A stretch of 64,000 nt of DNA, from assembly GCA_036897525.1 (NCBI GenBank), contig JAYMTJ010000012.1, positions 1 to 64,000 of the forward strand, given 5' to 3'. The translations under genes and the position numbers were made by a program. Below are positions 14,501 to 25,352 of the stretch, one piece after another. Numbering within the stretch: the first letter of the stretch is position 1; every line of letters begins with the position of its first letter. The notes beneath the pieces were generated by a model. The model was given only the letters and a program-made list of their open reading frames with translations, was not told the DNA's origin and did no database searches. The stretch is from Pelargonium x hortorum. Lineage: Eukaryota > Streptophyta > Magnoliopsida > Geraniales > Geraniaceae.

Positions 14501-15501
14501 ATTTTAGGAGTTCTCTAGTGGCAAAGCCTTTCCTGAGCAGTCGTTTTTATTGTTTTAGCCATCTGAATTCTTTGACTTTTAAGAATCTCCATCTATGTAA
14601 ACTCCTATTTAGCTTGCCTCATTGTATACTTATCAACCTATAGTAAGAGAAGATTCTTTTGTCAACTCAACAAGAAGGCTTGCAATCTTTTAGTGCTCTT
14701 TTTTCCTAAGTGTTTTTATATTCTCTTTTAGGGCTTGTCAATATATCATTCATTTAAATTCAGTTAAATGCGCGGAATTCTATATTATTGTGAGGGCAAA
14801 AGCCCACCTATCAATAAGTGGTTTCTAACAAAATTGAGAATAGGAAGCAAAGGCCATAGCAAACCTTTGTGTTGGTAATAAGTTGTAATAAAGTAGTCAA
14901 TATTAAAGAGAATACCTAACAACAAGAAAAAAGCAGTATCCCCCCAGCTCTACAATATATCTTTACGGAAAACCGATTACCTTTAACCGGATAGCATACA
15001 GTAACACTAACTGAGTATGGAATACATTAGCTACAAGGGGGTTCTAATCTCATAACACTATGATATATCAAACTGAGAAATCTATCTCTCCTTATTTAAT
15101 CCCTACCTAAGAATATGCTAATATGAAAGACTCTGCAACAAAACAGAATCCTCTCTCAAAATTCCGTGTAAAAGCTGTTTGTTACTAGGGCTAGGAATAA
15201 ATAACCTAAGTCTTTATATTATCTCTCTAGATAAAAAAGGTTCCACAATTTCCAAATTGGAAAATAGAAGACTTAACTGTAATATAAAACTAATGACCCC
15301 GCTTACAAGTACACACTATAAAGCTCTCTTTTTTTGATAGGAAAAGTAGCTGAGTACCACTCAATTTGTTCTATTTATAGACCACTCTAAATACTTTTTA
15401 ATTGACGTAAAAGATCCCAGGATTTCCAATCATCCTAAAAAGAATTCAAATAGTTGCTAGACATAAGACTCTTCCGGATATACTCATTACCGATTATTAT
15501 A
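8518..15501. other. Non-coding spacer, no gene recognised
   Basis: No homologous coding region, rRNA or tRNA is visible. The longest open frame of the whole window (11325-11687, 120 codons, plus strand) lies here. It is basic and lysine-rich, matches no family I know, has no ribosomal-protein or maturase motif, and its length is what chance predicts once in a window of this size. Two overlapping opposite-strand frames near 13.6-13.9 kb are equally unsupported. Confidence 0.55.
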
Positions 15502-15573
15502 CTGGAGTAAAAGGGTTCGAACCTTTGCATGCCGATATCAAAAACCGGTGCCTTACCACTTGGCTATACTCCA
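15502..15573 (-). tRNA. trnQ: tRNA-Gln, anticodon UUG
   Basis: A complete 72-nt cloverleaf on the minus strand, delivering glutamine at CAA/CAG codons in organellar translation. The acceptor arm TGGAGTA pairs perfectly with TACTCCA and is followed by discriminator G. The D arm is GCC/GGC around AAGTGGTAA. The anticodon stem CCGGT/ATCGG has one G-U pair, and its loop TTTTGAT places TTG at positions 34-36. The T stem AAAGG/CCTTT is perfect with loop TTCGAAC. No CCA is encoded. Compared from memory with the land-plant mitochondrial gene, only about five positions differ, and the anticodon arm to 3' end is almost identical; plastid trnQ differs throughout the acceptor and T arms. All stems are intact, so it is probably functional. 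It is isolated, with no recognised gene within several kilobases. Confidence 0.93.
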
Positions 15574-16966
15574 AAAACTTTCTAATAATCACAAGTCATA
15601 AACTGCCCACTTTACTACATTGGAAAATATACAGAAGAATAATATCTTTCTATATAAGTAATTAAAATCCCAGTTTTTGCTACAATATTTCAAATCAGTA
15701 TAGAGTCCCTTTCTTAGAAGTTATTAGAAGCTAGGCATTAATGCGAAGGGTCTTGAACCATTAGGAAACCGATGACAGTGGAATATCTTTTTTGGAACCT
15801 TAAAATGCTTTTCCATTCACCAGGGAGGATATTTGCTGGTGAAAAGAGTCAATATATCCTGGTCCTAACATACCAAGGAGTGACTCTTTTATTACAGAGA
15901 TCCCCCTTAGAAAGACTGGTTCTTGATGGATACTCCCTGAAATTTGTAAAATAGTAAGTATACAGCCGCTCTCGTTTTATAGAAATCTCGTTGAACTAAA
16001 AGACTATGGTGAGGTTCAGTTATATTTAAGGAAATAAATTCATTTAATTATAGAATATACCCTGCATTTTCTGGCTAGTGCTTGGGGTTTACTACATATG
16101 AATTTAGCATTGCATGATTAAAAGTATAATGACTTTTTATATCACTAATTCAAAAAGAGGAGCTCGTAGTATTCCAACGGTATAACACTAAAAAAATAAG
16201 AGAATAAAATGTTCTAAAAAAGGAAGCTTTCAAATTCACTAAGTAAATTGTACCTTTAGTACCCGCTTTATCTTGAGATTTTAGATTTCTAGAGTTTCGT
16301 AAATATAAAAACAATTCCGAGTTAAAGAACTGAAAGAAGTGGGTGGTAGAGGTTAGTATTTCAAAATTACGTATATGATATGGCTCGGGTAGACCTCTTT
16401 TTTCTAGAAGGGAGCTAAAGTCCTAATAATAAGTTAGGTATTTAAGACTTTCAAAAGTAGAATATACTGTGGAAAATAGGAGGCCGCTCCGTAAATTGAT
16501 TTTTGACAAGCTGCTAGACCTCTTTAGTCTTTACTTCTTGAAGCTTTGTAGTGTTTCACATGCAATATTTCTACAAAATGAATTTGGTTGTCTTTGCTAA
16601 ACTTTTCTAATGAGTTATTCTTCTTAGTATTGAGAGTAAATCCTCATATTCGGAAACTCCTCAAAAAATAGCGATTAGTAAGGTTCTAAAAAAGATGTAT
16701 TTAAATTGAAATAGTTCAAAATCTTTGGAAGAAGTTCTTGGGATAAACTAAGACCTTACTTAACATTACTGGTTCAACAAGAATATCTTGCGATACATAT
16801 TAAAAGCGGGCTCTTGTACTAAGTTTATTCTGTATCTCCATGAATGATAGATAACTCCACTATTAAAATAAAAAAATACACACGCAAAAGCGTGCACCTT
16901 CGTATAAAAATCCTAGTAAAAAGCATATAGACATGAGAAAGAATTAACTAAAAAATTATATCAAAA
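15574..16966. other. Non-coding spacer between trnQ and a tRNA-like sequence
   Basis: No gene recognised. A 60-codon plus-strand frame (15772-15954) has no known homologue and overlaps nothing. The stretch is plain AT-rich spacer with stops in all frames. Confidence 0.5.
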
Positions 16967-17036
16967 TGGGGTAGTCCCCGAATTGAACCTATACTCGCTG
17001 GATTTAAAATCTAGCGTTCTACCACTGTATTTTGGG
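16967..17036 (-). pseudogene. tRNA-like sequence with UUA anticodon, probably decayed
   Basis: Read on the minus strand, this ~70-nt segment has the landmarks of a tRNA in the right order and spacing. They are a D-loop motif CAGTGGTAGAAC, an anticodon arm CTAGA-TTTTAAA-TCCAG (four of five pairs), and a T-loop context TATAGGTTCAATT. The distance from D arm to T arm equals that of the plant mitochondrial trnW gene (24 nt). Positions 34-36 of the loop are TTA, which would decode UAA. The acceptor ends do not pair (the 5' end is C/A-rich and the 3' part is CTACCCC), the D stem is weak and the T stem is broken. The 3' part forms its own GGGG-ACTA-CCCC hairpin instead. I read it as a degenerate tRNA gene, possibly rearranged at its 3' end. 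A working tRNA would need heavy editing. Which tRNA it came from is unclear (Trp, Cys, Tyr or Asn types are all possible). Confidence 0.45.
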
Positions 17037-18485
17037 GTTTCTCAGTTTTATAATAGTTAACTAATTATAAGACTTCCGTATTACTCCGCAGTATTCAAGT
17101 TAGAGCCTAATTTGACTTATTAGAGTATTTCCCTTATACCAAAACTCAATACGAATCCTCTTTTATTAGTTTCGCAAACTTTATCTAATTTAGGGTCAAA
17201 AAGGAGGGTTAGGAACCCCTGTATAATAATATGTTGTTAAGTTCCTGGAAAAAGCTAATAAGAGATCCTACGCATTTCTTTATTATGGCTCCAAATTAGA
17301 ATAGAATTACTATAAATGTTCCTGCCTGCTCCACTTCCTTCATAATCTCGGTGTCGAAGGTTTTTATAAAGTCTATCTGAGAATGGAAAAGGTTTCTAAT
17401 TGATTAAAACTCAGAATTGGTAGGAGATTTTCCGATTATCTAGGCGTATAGACTTCTTTTGTCAATCCTGGGACTGGTTAGTGTACTTAACTATAGGTAC
17501 AAAACTAAATAAAACAGAAAAACGATAGTTGAGTCTTTACTTTTTATAACATTCCCTCGTGAATATATGCTCTCTATAAAATGACTCAGATAATCTTAAC
17601 CGAAAAAGAGAGACAATCGGGACAGGGCTTGTATCTGATATCTTTCTCGACATTATAGGTGTTTTGTTCACGCTACCTCACGCTTGTAGACTTGCAACAC
17701 GCTGGAATAATTTCAGATCATTCCACTGATAAACATCAAATTAGGAAACTTTAATATAAATCCCTACTATTTGATTGCTTGATTTAAAAAAGTATAACTA
17801 AGAGCTTATCTAAGGTATTGGCTTTTTAGAAGGGAAGGGGTTTTTCTTATCTTAAAGTGAGAGAGATTTCCTAGTTAGACTCAAATACTTGTTATGTTAT
17901 ATAAGGAATTCTTATACTTATTTTTATTTTACTCCACTTTACCTTTGTTTACTTAAACCTAATTAAATTGAAACTAGAGGTAAACGTCAAGTTCCCTTTA
18001 ATTTATAAAGATTAGGAGTATATTAAGCAATTCTTAAATTTGTTTAGATCTGATTTGTTGAACTAAATAGGATGCCTCATATTATTCTTACAAACAAAGA
18101 TGGCTTTGAGAAAAGCTATTGCCCTAGCCTAAAATAACCCTTACGGCAACCTTAACAAACCTAAAATATTATAGAGTTTTCATCTATTAAGTGAGGGCCC
18201 CTAAGCTCTAAATTTGGGAACTCCTTAAATTAAAGGATACTTTTCAAAGAAACTGCAAGAAAAGAATAGGAGGCTATCCTTAAATTCCATATTATACCAG
18301 CTTCACAGGGAGCTCTCATTGAATCAAGTTTGCATATATACAGGTTAGAAAAAGCGGTTTAATTATATGAATATTCTACCAACTTAGTTAGTTAAATACT
18401 TTAAGAGTCGGATGCTCCTTGTGAGACCTTGTACTAACTAATTGAAATCCTATTAGGCATGGAAAATTCTTAGTATGGGATGCCT
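17037..18485. other. Non-coding spacer, no gene recognised
   Basis: Nothing beyond AT-rich spacer with frequent stops. No tRNA, rRNA or repeat member found. Confidence 0.5.
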
Positions 18486-18645
18486 CAATGAAAAAGACCT
18501 ACTTACAGTACACCATCCGTTGTGTTCGCTCATCACCTTTGTAACTTGGTAACACCATATTAGACTAATAAAAAAAGGATACGTACTGACTATAAATGCC
18601 TACCTGCTAAGTTTAAATCAGGATGGCGTAAAGGGGCCCTCTGGA
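18486..18645 (+). repeat. Diverged dispersed repeat, copy 1 (unnamed ~155-bp family)
   Basis: This segment aligns with 39028-39180 in the same orientation. Exact conserved blocks occur in the same order: TTGTGTTCGCTCATC, TGTAACTTGGTAAC, GTACTGACTATAAAT and TTAAATCAGGAT, then an A-rich/GGGG block. Stretches between blocks differ by several indels, so this copy is a few bases longer. Conserved islands separated by length-variable gaps suggest an old duplication, or a structured or functional element, rather than recent copying. It has no open frame and no family I recognise. Confidence 0.75.
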
Positions 18646-20010
18646 AATACGTCATAAAATTACTAACTGCGAAACTCCCCGAGTTAATCTCACTTTTCCT
18701 TTGGAGTCCCTAGTAAATGCTTTTTTTAGGCTAGAGGTCCCTCTCAGCAAGATTTTACCTAAATTTTTTACAGAGCAGAGTCTTAATGAAGTTTAACAAG
18801 TAGAGTCCTTCTTTAACCAAAACCAAAGTAAACTTTATCCTTTAGTTTCACTTTTTGGGGTATAGGTCCTATAATTTACCGAAATTTAAAAATAGTATTA
18901 CCAAGTATGCTTGGTATGAAAAAATTCTAAAAAAAAGTAACTACTAAGTAGTTTTTGTATAAGGCTTCCTAGCTACCGTAAATACACTCTATTTTAGGGC
19001 AGTCACTAATTGCAAGCACCAAATGAGAGGCACCTTATCCCATAGAATTTCTAAGCTTTCCTTTTGGAGCGTACGCATCCTGACTATTACTAATTAAGAT
19101 TTCGCGTATAGTTTTCCCATTTATCTGGCATATAAGTGACTCTGTGTTGTTAGGATCTCTTGGATCATAAAAATTATGAGAGTCCTTTATAGTGAGTGTA
19201 GGAATTGAGGACGTTTATTTATTACGGAAGGAGACCCATGAGGCTTAGCAAGAAATGTAAGATTGTCCCTATGCTATTAAGTTTTTTGTAGAAAAAGAAA
19301 TCCGTTAGCATAAAGAGGAGAGTAAGATAGGTAAGTCTCAAAGAACAAACTTCAATCTAAATCAGTAAAAAAGACTTCAAATTATGCCAGAAATTAGATA
19401 CTAAATACGATAAGGGGTTTGCTCAATAGTAATGCTTTTTGTATTTAGCTAACATATAAGGTGCGGGGCAGACCTGAAAAAAACAAATTGTCCTCTGTTC
19501 TTAAAAATTGAGTATACGAGTAAGCTCCTTCTTTAAACCTCAATTGGGGTAGTGTGTAAAATGGATTTATTCCTAAAAACCCTTAGTAGGAGCTCTTGTA
19601 ACCGAATGCTCATTGGCAAGTGTACCGAAGGCTGGGGTTTCCATTGACTTCTGCGATTTGACTAACTCTTTATATATATCGGCGGGGTTCTGGGACAGGG
19701 GATAAAAGTCATGGTTTCTTTTGTAAATTCCCCTTTCCCCTTTCAAGGACCGGATATAGAAATGCTTATATCTTGCTCCTTTTAAATAAAGAACCTTATT
19801 ATCCAGGTGTTTTACATATTATACATCTTTTTTAAAATATCTGGAAATAAATGAGACCTAGAGAATCGCACGCTTGTATATACTGTATATAGGATTTAAA
19901 CTTATACTGAAATATCCTATAAAGCCTGCATATTATGCAATATTCATACTATACTTCTTTTGTCCAAAAAATCTTCATACTTTTTTTTTCATAATTATCT
20001 TAAAAAAAGC
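18646..20010. other. Non-coding spacer, no gene recognised
   Basis: AT-rich spacer with scattered short G/C clusters. No coding frame of note and no RNA gene seen. Confidence 0.5.
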
Positions 20011-20012
20011 CT

Positions 20013-20090
20013 AGCTCTTATCTGGACTTGAACCTACGACCGGCATCTCAATGGGTCTCTGTTCTACCAAGTGTATGGTAAATAACTCAC
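20013..20090 (-). pseudogene. Decayed tRNA-like sequence
   Basis: On the minus strand the order is a D-loop-like CTTGGTAGAAC, then a region where an anticodon arm is expected (GACCCATTGAGATGC), then GGTCGTAGGTTCAAGTCC, which is a near-consensus variable loop and T arm resembling plant mitochondrial trnK. The T stem pairs only at two or three positions, the anticodon stem is poor and no acceptor stem forms. The D region instead contains a perfect TACCA-TACACT-TGGTA hairpin. This fits a tRNA gene that has lost function; the amino acid cannot be assigned. A chance match to a T-arm consensus is the alternative. Confidence 0.4.
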
Positions 20091-23000
20091 TAAATTGCCA
20101 GATTTCAAGTATAGAGTAAAAAGAGGAAAAGGCTTCAAGATAGAAAGAATTCCCGGGCTTGAAAACATCTTAAAACGCACGATAAACGGATCAAATTTAG
20201 GAAAAACTACACCTACAACGAGATACTTAAACTGCAGAAAAACGAAAGAATTTCTATAAACCTTGGCATTTTTCTAATGAATCTAAGTTCCTTTTTCCTA
20301 AGTCCGTTACTATCTAAAATCTACAAAAAAAAGTTAAGGGCTCCCTTTTCAATCAAGTGGGACGCTACTAAAAAAGGAATTGACTTCCCCTATAAAAAGC
20401 AAGTTCTAACTTCGGAGTATTTACAAGGGTTCTCTCCGTATTCTATGGAAAGTAGTGGTCTATTCATTTTCCTTGGCTAGAGCTTGCTTCTAAGGCTTAA
20501 CACGCATTTCTGCTTAGTCTACTCACTAGCAATTCCTTACAACTAGAAAATCCGGGATAATAGAATTACCTCCCAATTCGATTATTAAAGATACACTATT
20601 TGATTTGCTCTTAATTAAAAAGAGTTTTACTGCCTAAACTAAAATTCTATTCTAATTATTCCGTAAAAGAGTAGAGTGAGGGAAGCTCAACTATGATTTC
20701 ATTAAGAATTAATAAGTGCTCTTTAGAGAATAGAAATAGAACGGGTAACGAACGTAATGTTCAAATAAGTAGATAGTTTTTTAACAAAATATTGTAAATA
20801 TGAAGCTGAGGTTCTGGTTCTTGGGCTTTTTCTCTATTATCTATCTTTCCAAAAAAAAAAGCTCTTGCGATACCATCATAAGCATTAGACCAAAGAGATA
20901 AGTTCTGTTGAGAACTGTTACTAGCATTCCAAAGAAATAGATAGAGATTCCGTTATTAGACTTACCGGCGATGGAAAGCACTAAACACTATAAGTACCGG
21001 GAAAAAAATCCAGGCTATCCGAAGAAACTGCTAATAGACTACCGAGAGCTTTAGTAAAGATTCAATTCCTTTATTTATAGAAATGCTATAGAAGCTTTTC
21101 TCCCTATAATATATAAGGATCTATAGGATTTTCTCTACTCTAAAGAACAGATCCCTTCGAACTTAAGTTAAGGAATCTTTCTGATTTTGAGGTAATTTGC
21201 TGGATCACTGAAGCCCAAACCAGATTAGTGTGCGATAGAAGCCTGAATCCCTTTGGAAGATGTTATGGACCTCCTCTAAAAAAAGAGTTTAACTGCTCTT
21301 TTAAAAGCCTGTTATTTACTGTTGATTGATATGGGTTGGAGACCCCGTTTTTTAATTGGTCCAGAACTAACTATAATAATATTCATATTCTATTTGTATT
21401 GCCCCGGATATCCCGAAGAAATTCTATTTGACTTTGGATACCCGGTTAAGGAAAACTATAAAGTCATTTTTTGTAACCACCCTATCCTATATAAAGTATA
21501 TAAATACAACCTAAAGTAAAAAAAATCTCTTATGGATCCTCACCCCACATAGCCACTTGGGTTCGGTTTATCAAGTTTTTAAAAGTAAAAGATATACGTT
21601 GTTAGAAGAAGTAAGCTTTTCTATAAGACAAGACCCGGCTGAGTTAAGTATAGAATAGAAGGCGCCTCTTTTAACTAAGCGAAATAGTAACTCCCTTTTA
21701 AGTTTTTATTAGTATCTGGGGCTAGGGATCCCTTTGCGTTTCGTAAATTTAGATTTTATGTCGGTCCTATTTATTTATAGGGTATTGCTGGGTTTTAGAT
21801 ATTTAGAACCTCAATTATGCTCTTTAAATTTACATTTATTGGCTAGCAGTACCTTATCACACAATGCGTCATAGCTTCTTGGCAGAGTAGCATATACCGA
21901 AGGCAAGGGTAAATACAGTACGTGCCTGTATAATACCGCGTTCAAAAAACTGTAATACAAATATAAAGAAATGCTGTTATCAAGAGATAGTCAATTCGTT
22001 TACCAACACTCCGTTTTTGTTTTAGCTTTCTTCAAGTAAAGGCTATACCTATTGTACCGGCTTTATCTAATTCCGGGTTTCCTGAGTTCAATACTCTAAG
22101 TTTCATAACTTATCCTAAAATGGATGGGGAAGGGCGAACTTAAATTATTATGACCGGGTATTCCTTTATTCAGTCTAAGCGAAACCTATTAACTTTATAC
22201 CTTTTCTTTTATACCTATGCCACTATATCCTGTTGTTCAGTGTTTCTACTCTATTAGACGAAGCTCTTCCTTTATATATAACTAAAGACAGGAATCTTAC
22301 TTGGGTGTCTCCTATTTCGTAAATTCTTTTCTTTATCTTTAAAAAACCCTAGAGAAAGTTTCTTTAATATTAAAAAGGGGCGCACCCTCGTAAATTTTCG
22401 ATTGATGAGATTTTTTCTACTGTATTGTATCAAAAAAGCGCGCCTCAAAATATTATCAAGATACTTACATTGCTAAAACCAGGACTTACTCATAACTTTA
22501 ATTTGCTCACTGTTTTCACTGAATATATAGAATACCGATGGACCGGCACCCTTGTTATTTTGTGTACCTAATCCCTTCCCATAGACAAAAAACCCGAGCA
22601 AATTAACTACAATTTGTTGTTCTGATTCATGACTAGTTCTTAATTTACTTGGATAATGTCTTTGCTTAGTAAATTGTTTACTTATACCCCTCTAACTATA
22701 TCTAAAGTTAGTCGTTTTTTCTTTGACATATAAAAGAATATCGTATTACCCGTTAACAAAAAAAGTCATACATAAGAAGGGAAGTTCCGCTGCTTTAAAG
22801 TAAGAAAGAAATGAATGACTAAACATACTTTTACTTATATACAAAAACGTTAGATGCCCCTACCCCTAGAAGATAAAAAAAAGATAAGTGATTTGAGAAG
22901 ACACTGTGCGCTATGAAATGCTCGAGAGATGCTCTAACAGATAGCAAAGAAACAAGAATGGGTTATAGTTATAAAATCGTGTTTATGGAATCAAGGGTAC

Positions 23001-25300
23001 AAGGATTCAGAACATGGGTACCTAGATAGCAAAGAAAAATAGGGCTAAAATCCATTTCGTTGCCCCTAAGGAAAGGAGGCGCCTTAGATATATTCCTTCG
23101 ATATCAGGGGACCTTTAAGCTTGGGTAATCCTGTTTATAAGAAGGCAAGAATAAGAACTTTTAAAGCACAGCTTCAAGGAGCGGCTAACTTCCTCTTAGG
23201 AGTACTACTTTACTTTAATAAAGGAAGAGGGTCAGATCTACTTTATTTAAATGATTCTGATTTCGGGATAAGAAAACTTCAAACTTTCTCGAACCTGGGA
23301 TGTCAAAGAAAGATGAACTAATCAATTTCCGAACCAGCGTCCTAAACTCCAATTTCATCCGATCTAATCAATTCCAGTCAATAGGTGGCAAAGCTATAAC
23401 AGGAAAAGATTGAAAAAAGAAGAGAGAAAAAGAACTATTATATAAATGATTTTAAGCTTCAAAATAGACCACAAAAAAACAGAAACTTTTTTCTTCAATT
23501 TAATCAAACACTTGATTTCTTAGACATTAAACTTAAAAACTTGATTCATTATCTTAATAAAGAAACCGCTTTAGTTACAAAGATATAGTAGTATTCCTAC
23601 TTGATAAAAGCAAATAGACTCCTATTAAGCAGACCACCTACTCTAATAAGAAATCCATGAGAAATTAGGTAAAGACTTTACGAAAGATTCTATAAAAGGA
23701 TAAGGATACTACATACAATATAGAGCGGAAACCCCTTACATTATGACCCAGAAAAGACTTCAACAGCATTTTAGACCTAATCTTATCTAAAGACTTGTAT
23801 AATTGTGACTTCCCAGACTGTTTAAAGGACCCGGTTTAAAGACCTACCAACAATTGCTGGATAACTTTTCCAAAGCAGCCCTCGAGCACTGTATGAAAGC
23901 TTTCACAATTTAGCAGCTATATTTTATTCCTTAAATTTCTCATTAAACAGAATCCCGAAACAAAAGCCTCAAGAGTAAAGCAATTCTCCTTTGATCTGAA
24001 AACCTTGACAGCCTTACAACAACCTGAAAGTTAATGCCTTTTTTTAATCTGTACTTCAGATACTAAAGTTTGACACTTGAATTGCATCTTAATATTCCTT
24101 TAATTCTTTAATTACCGTAAAAGCATCTGTGCAGGAATTCTTAATATCTAAAACCCTTTTTCTAAACTTGAGCTACCTATTCATTATAAGGAAAACTGGG
24201 ATATAGAATTCGTCCTTTAAAATTGATGGCTTACTCAACATAGCAACCGCCTGTTACTTCCCAGATACACTCGAATGGTAAACACTGACAAATAATTAAG
24301 AAGCAACTCTTTTACAAGAATAATCCCTCATATACTATAAGACCCGAAAAGAGACCTCAACTTTGCAGAAATACCTTCAATCAATTCTTTATCCCTAGCC
24401 TTTTTAAACTGTGGAACTAGAATCAGAAACCATAGGAAACAACCCTTACTAATAACCGTAAAAGACTAAAACCTGAAAGAAAAGGGTGAAAATAATAGAT
24501 AAAAAAGAGCAATCCCTTTCAGATACATTTGCGCTGGAAATGCTAATAAGAGACCTGTACGATACAATCAAGTACGGAGAGGACTCTAGACCATAACTCT
24601 GGAATTCCTTCCCCTTTTCAAAATCAGTATTCTTACTATTCTCATTCAACCGAGTCACTTTTATTACTTTCCAAGAAGGGGTAGCCACCTTAGGACTTTA
24701 TAGTTCCTTATTAGATTTCATAATAGGGAATTGTTATTTTAGAGTAGATTCCTAGGTTTTCCCTTTCTAGTTTAGGCAATCTATCTTGTAGCACTTGTTT
24801 TCTTTCTGCTTTAGGAGTCGATTCTCTTTAGTTTAGTATGAGTTTGCTTGTTTCTGGTTTTGCTATTCCGGATAGATAATAAAGGTTTTTTTGTCTTAAA
24901 GAGTGTAAGTAGATATATTCAGAATACTATATAACATTAACCTCCTAAAGCTAAAGTTTAGTCGGTAAGGTTGACTGACGTATCTATAATCACTCTAAGT
25001 TCAAATCCTCCTAAATGATAAAGGCATAAGACAAGAGGAATTCCCTTAGAGGACTATCTACCTATCCTTTCTATCTAAGGATATAAGTGTACATGAATTC
25101 CATTAGAACAATCCTTTGCCTGCTATAGATATAGACCGGCTTCCAAGCAACAGAAGAATACTAAGATTGGTTTGGTTCTAAAGAGGATTAATGAAAACAC
25201 CAGAACAAGAATTAGTACAACCTGAAAAGTACCTAAATGGATTAGTAAATCAATATAAAGAAATACTACAATTTTATGAAAGCTACACCGGCAAGGACTG
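20091..25300. other. Non-coding spacer, no gene recognised
   Basis: Several 60-80-codon frames (20277-20480, 21322-21519, 23121-23321 on plus; 24449-24688 on minus) lack any recognisable domain. Codon use looks like that of the surrounding spacer. GCGGAAACCCC at 23725-23735 is a variant of the G/C cluster seen elsewhere. A tRNA-like T-loop near 25010 was considered and rejected. Confidence 0.5.
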
Positions 25301-25352
25301 CTAAGAAAGAAGAGTCTATTGAATGACAGAGACTTTGTTCTTACCTTCTTAT
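25301..25352 (+). repeat. Dispersed repeat, copy 1 (~50 bp)
   Basis: Shares a 22-bp exact core (25319-25340, beginning TTGAATGACAGAG and ending TTTGTTC) with 28864-28885. Matching flanks include CTAAGAAA upstream and CTTCTTA downstream, giving about 50 bp of alignable sequence. Both copies are in the same orientation, 3.5 kb apart. No coding or RNA identity is recognised. Confidence 0.75.

Noticed and set aside
24950-25025. tRNA-like stretch ending in AAGTTCAAATCCTCC on the plus strand
   Set aside because: T stem has at most two pairs, the anticodon-to-T-arm spacing is several bases short and the ends do not pair.
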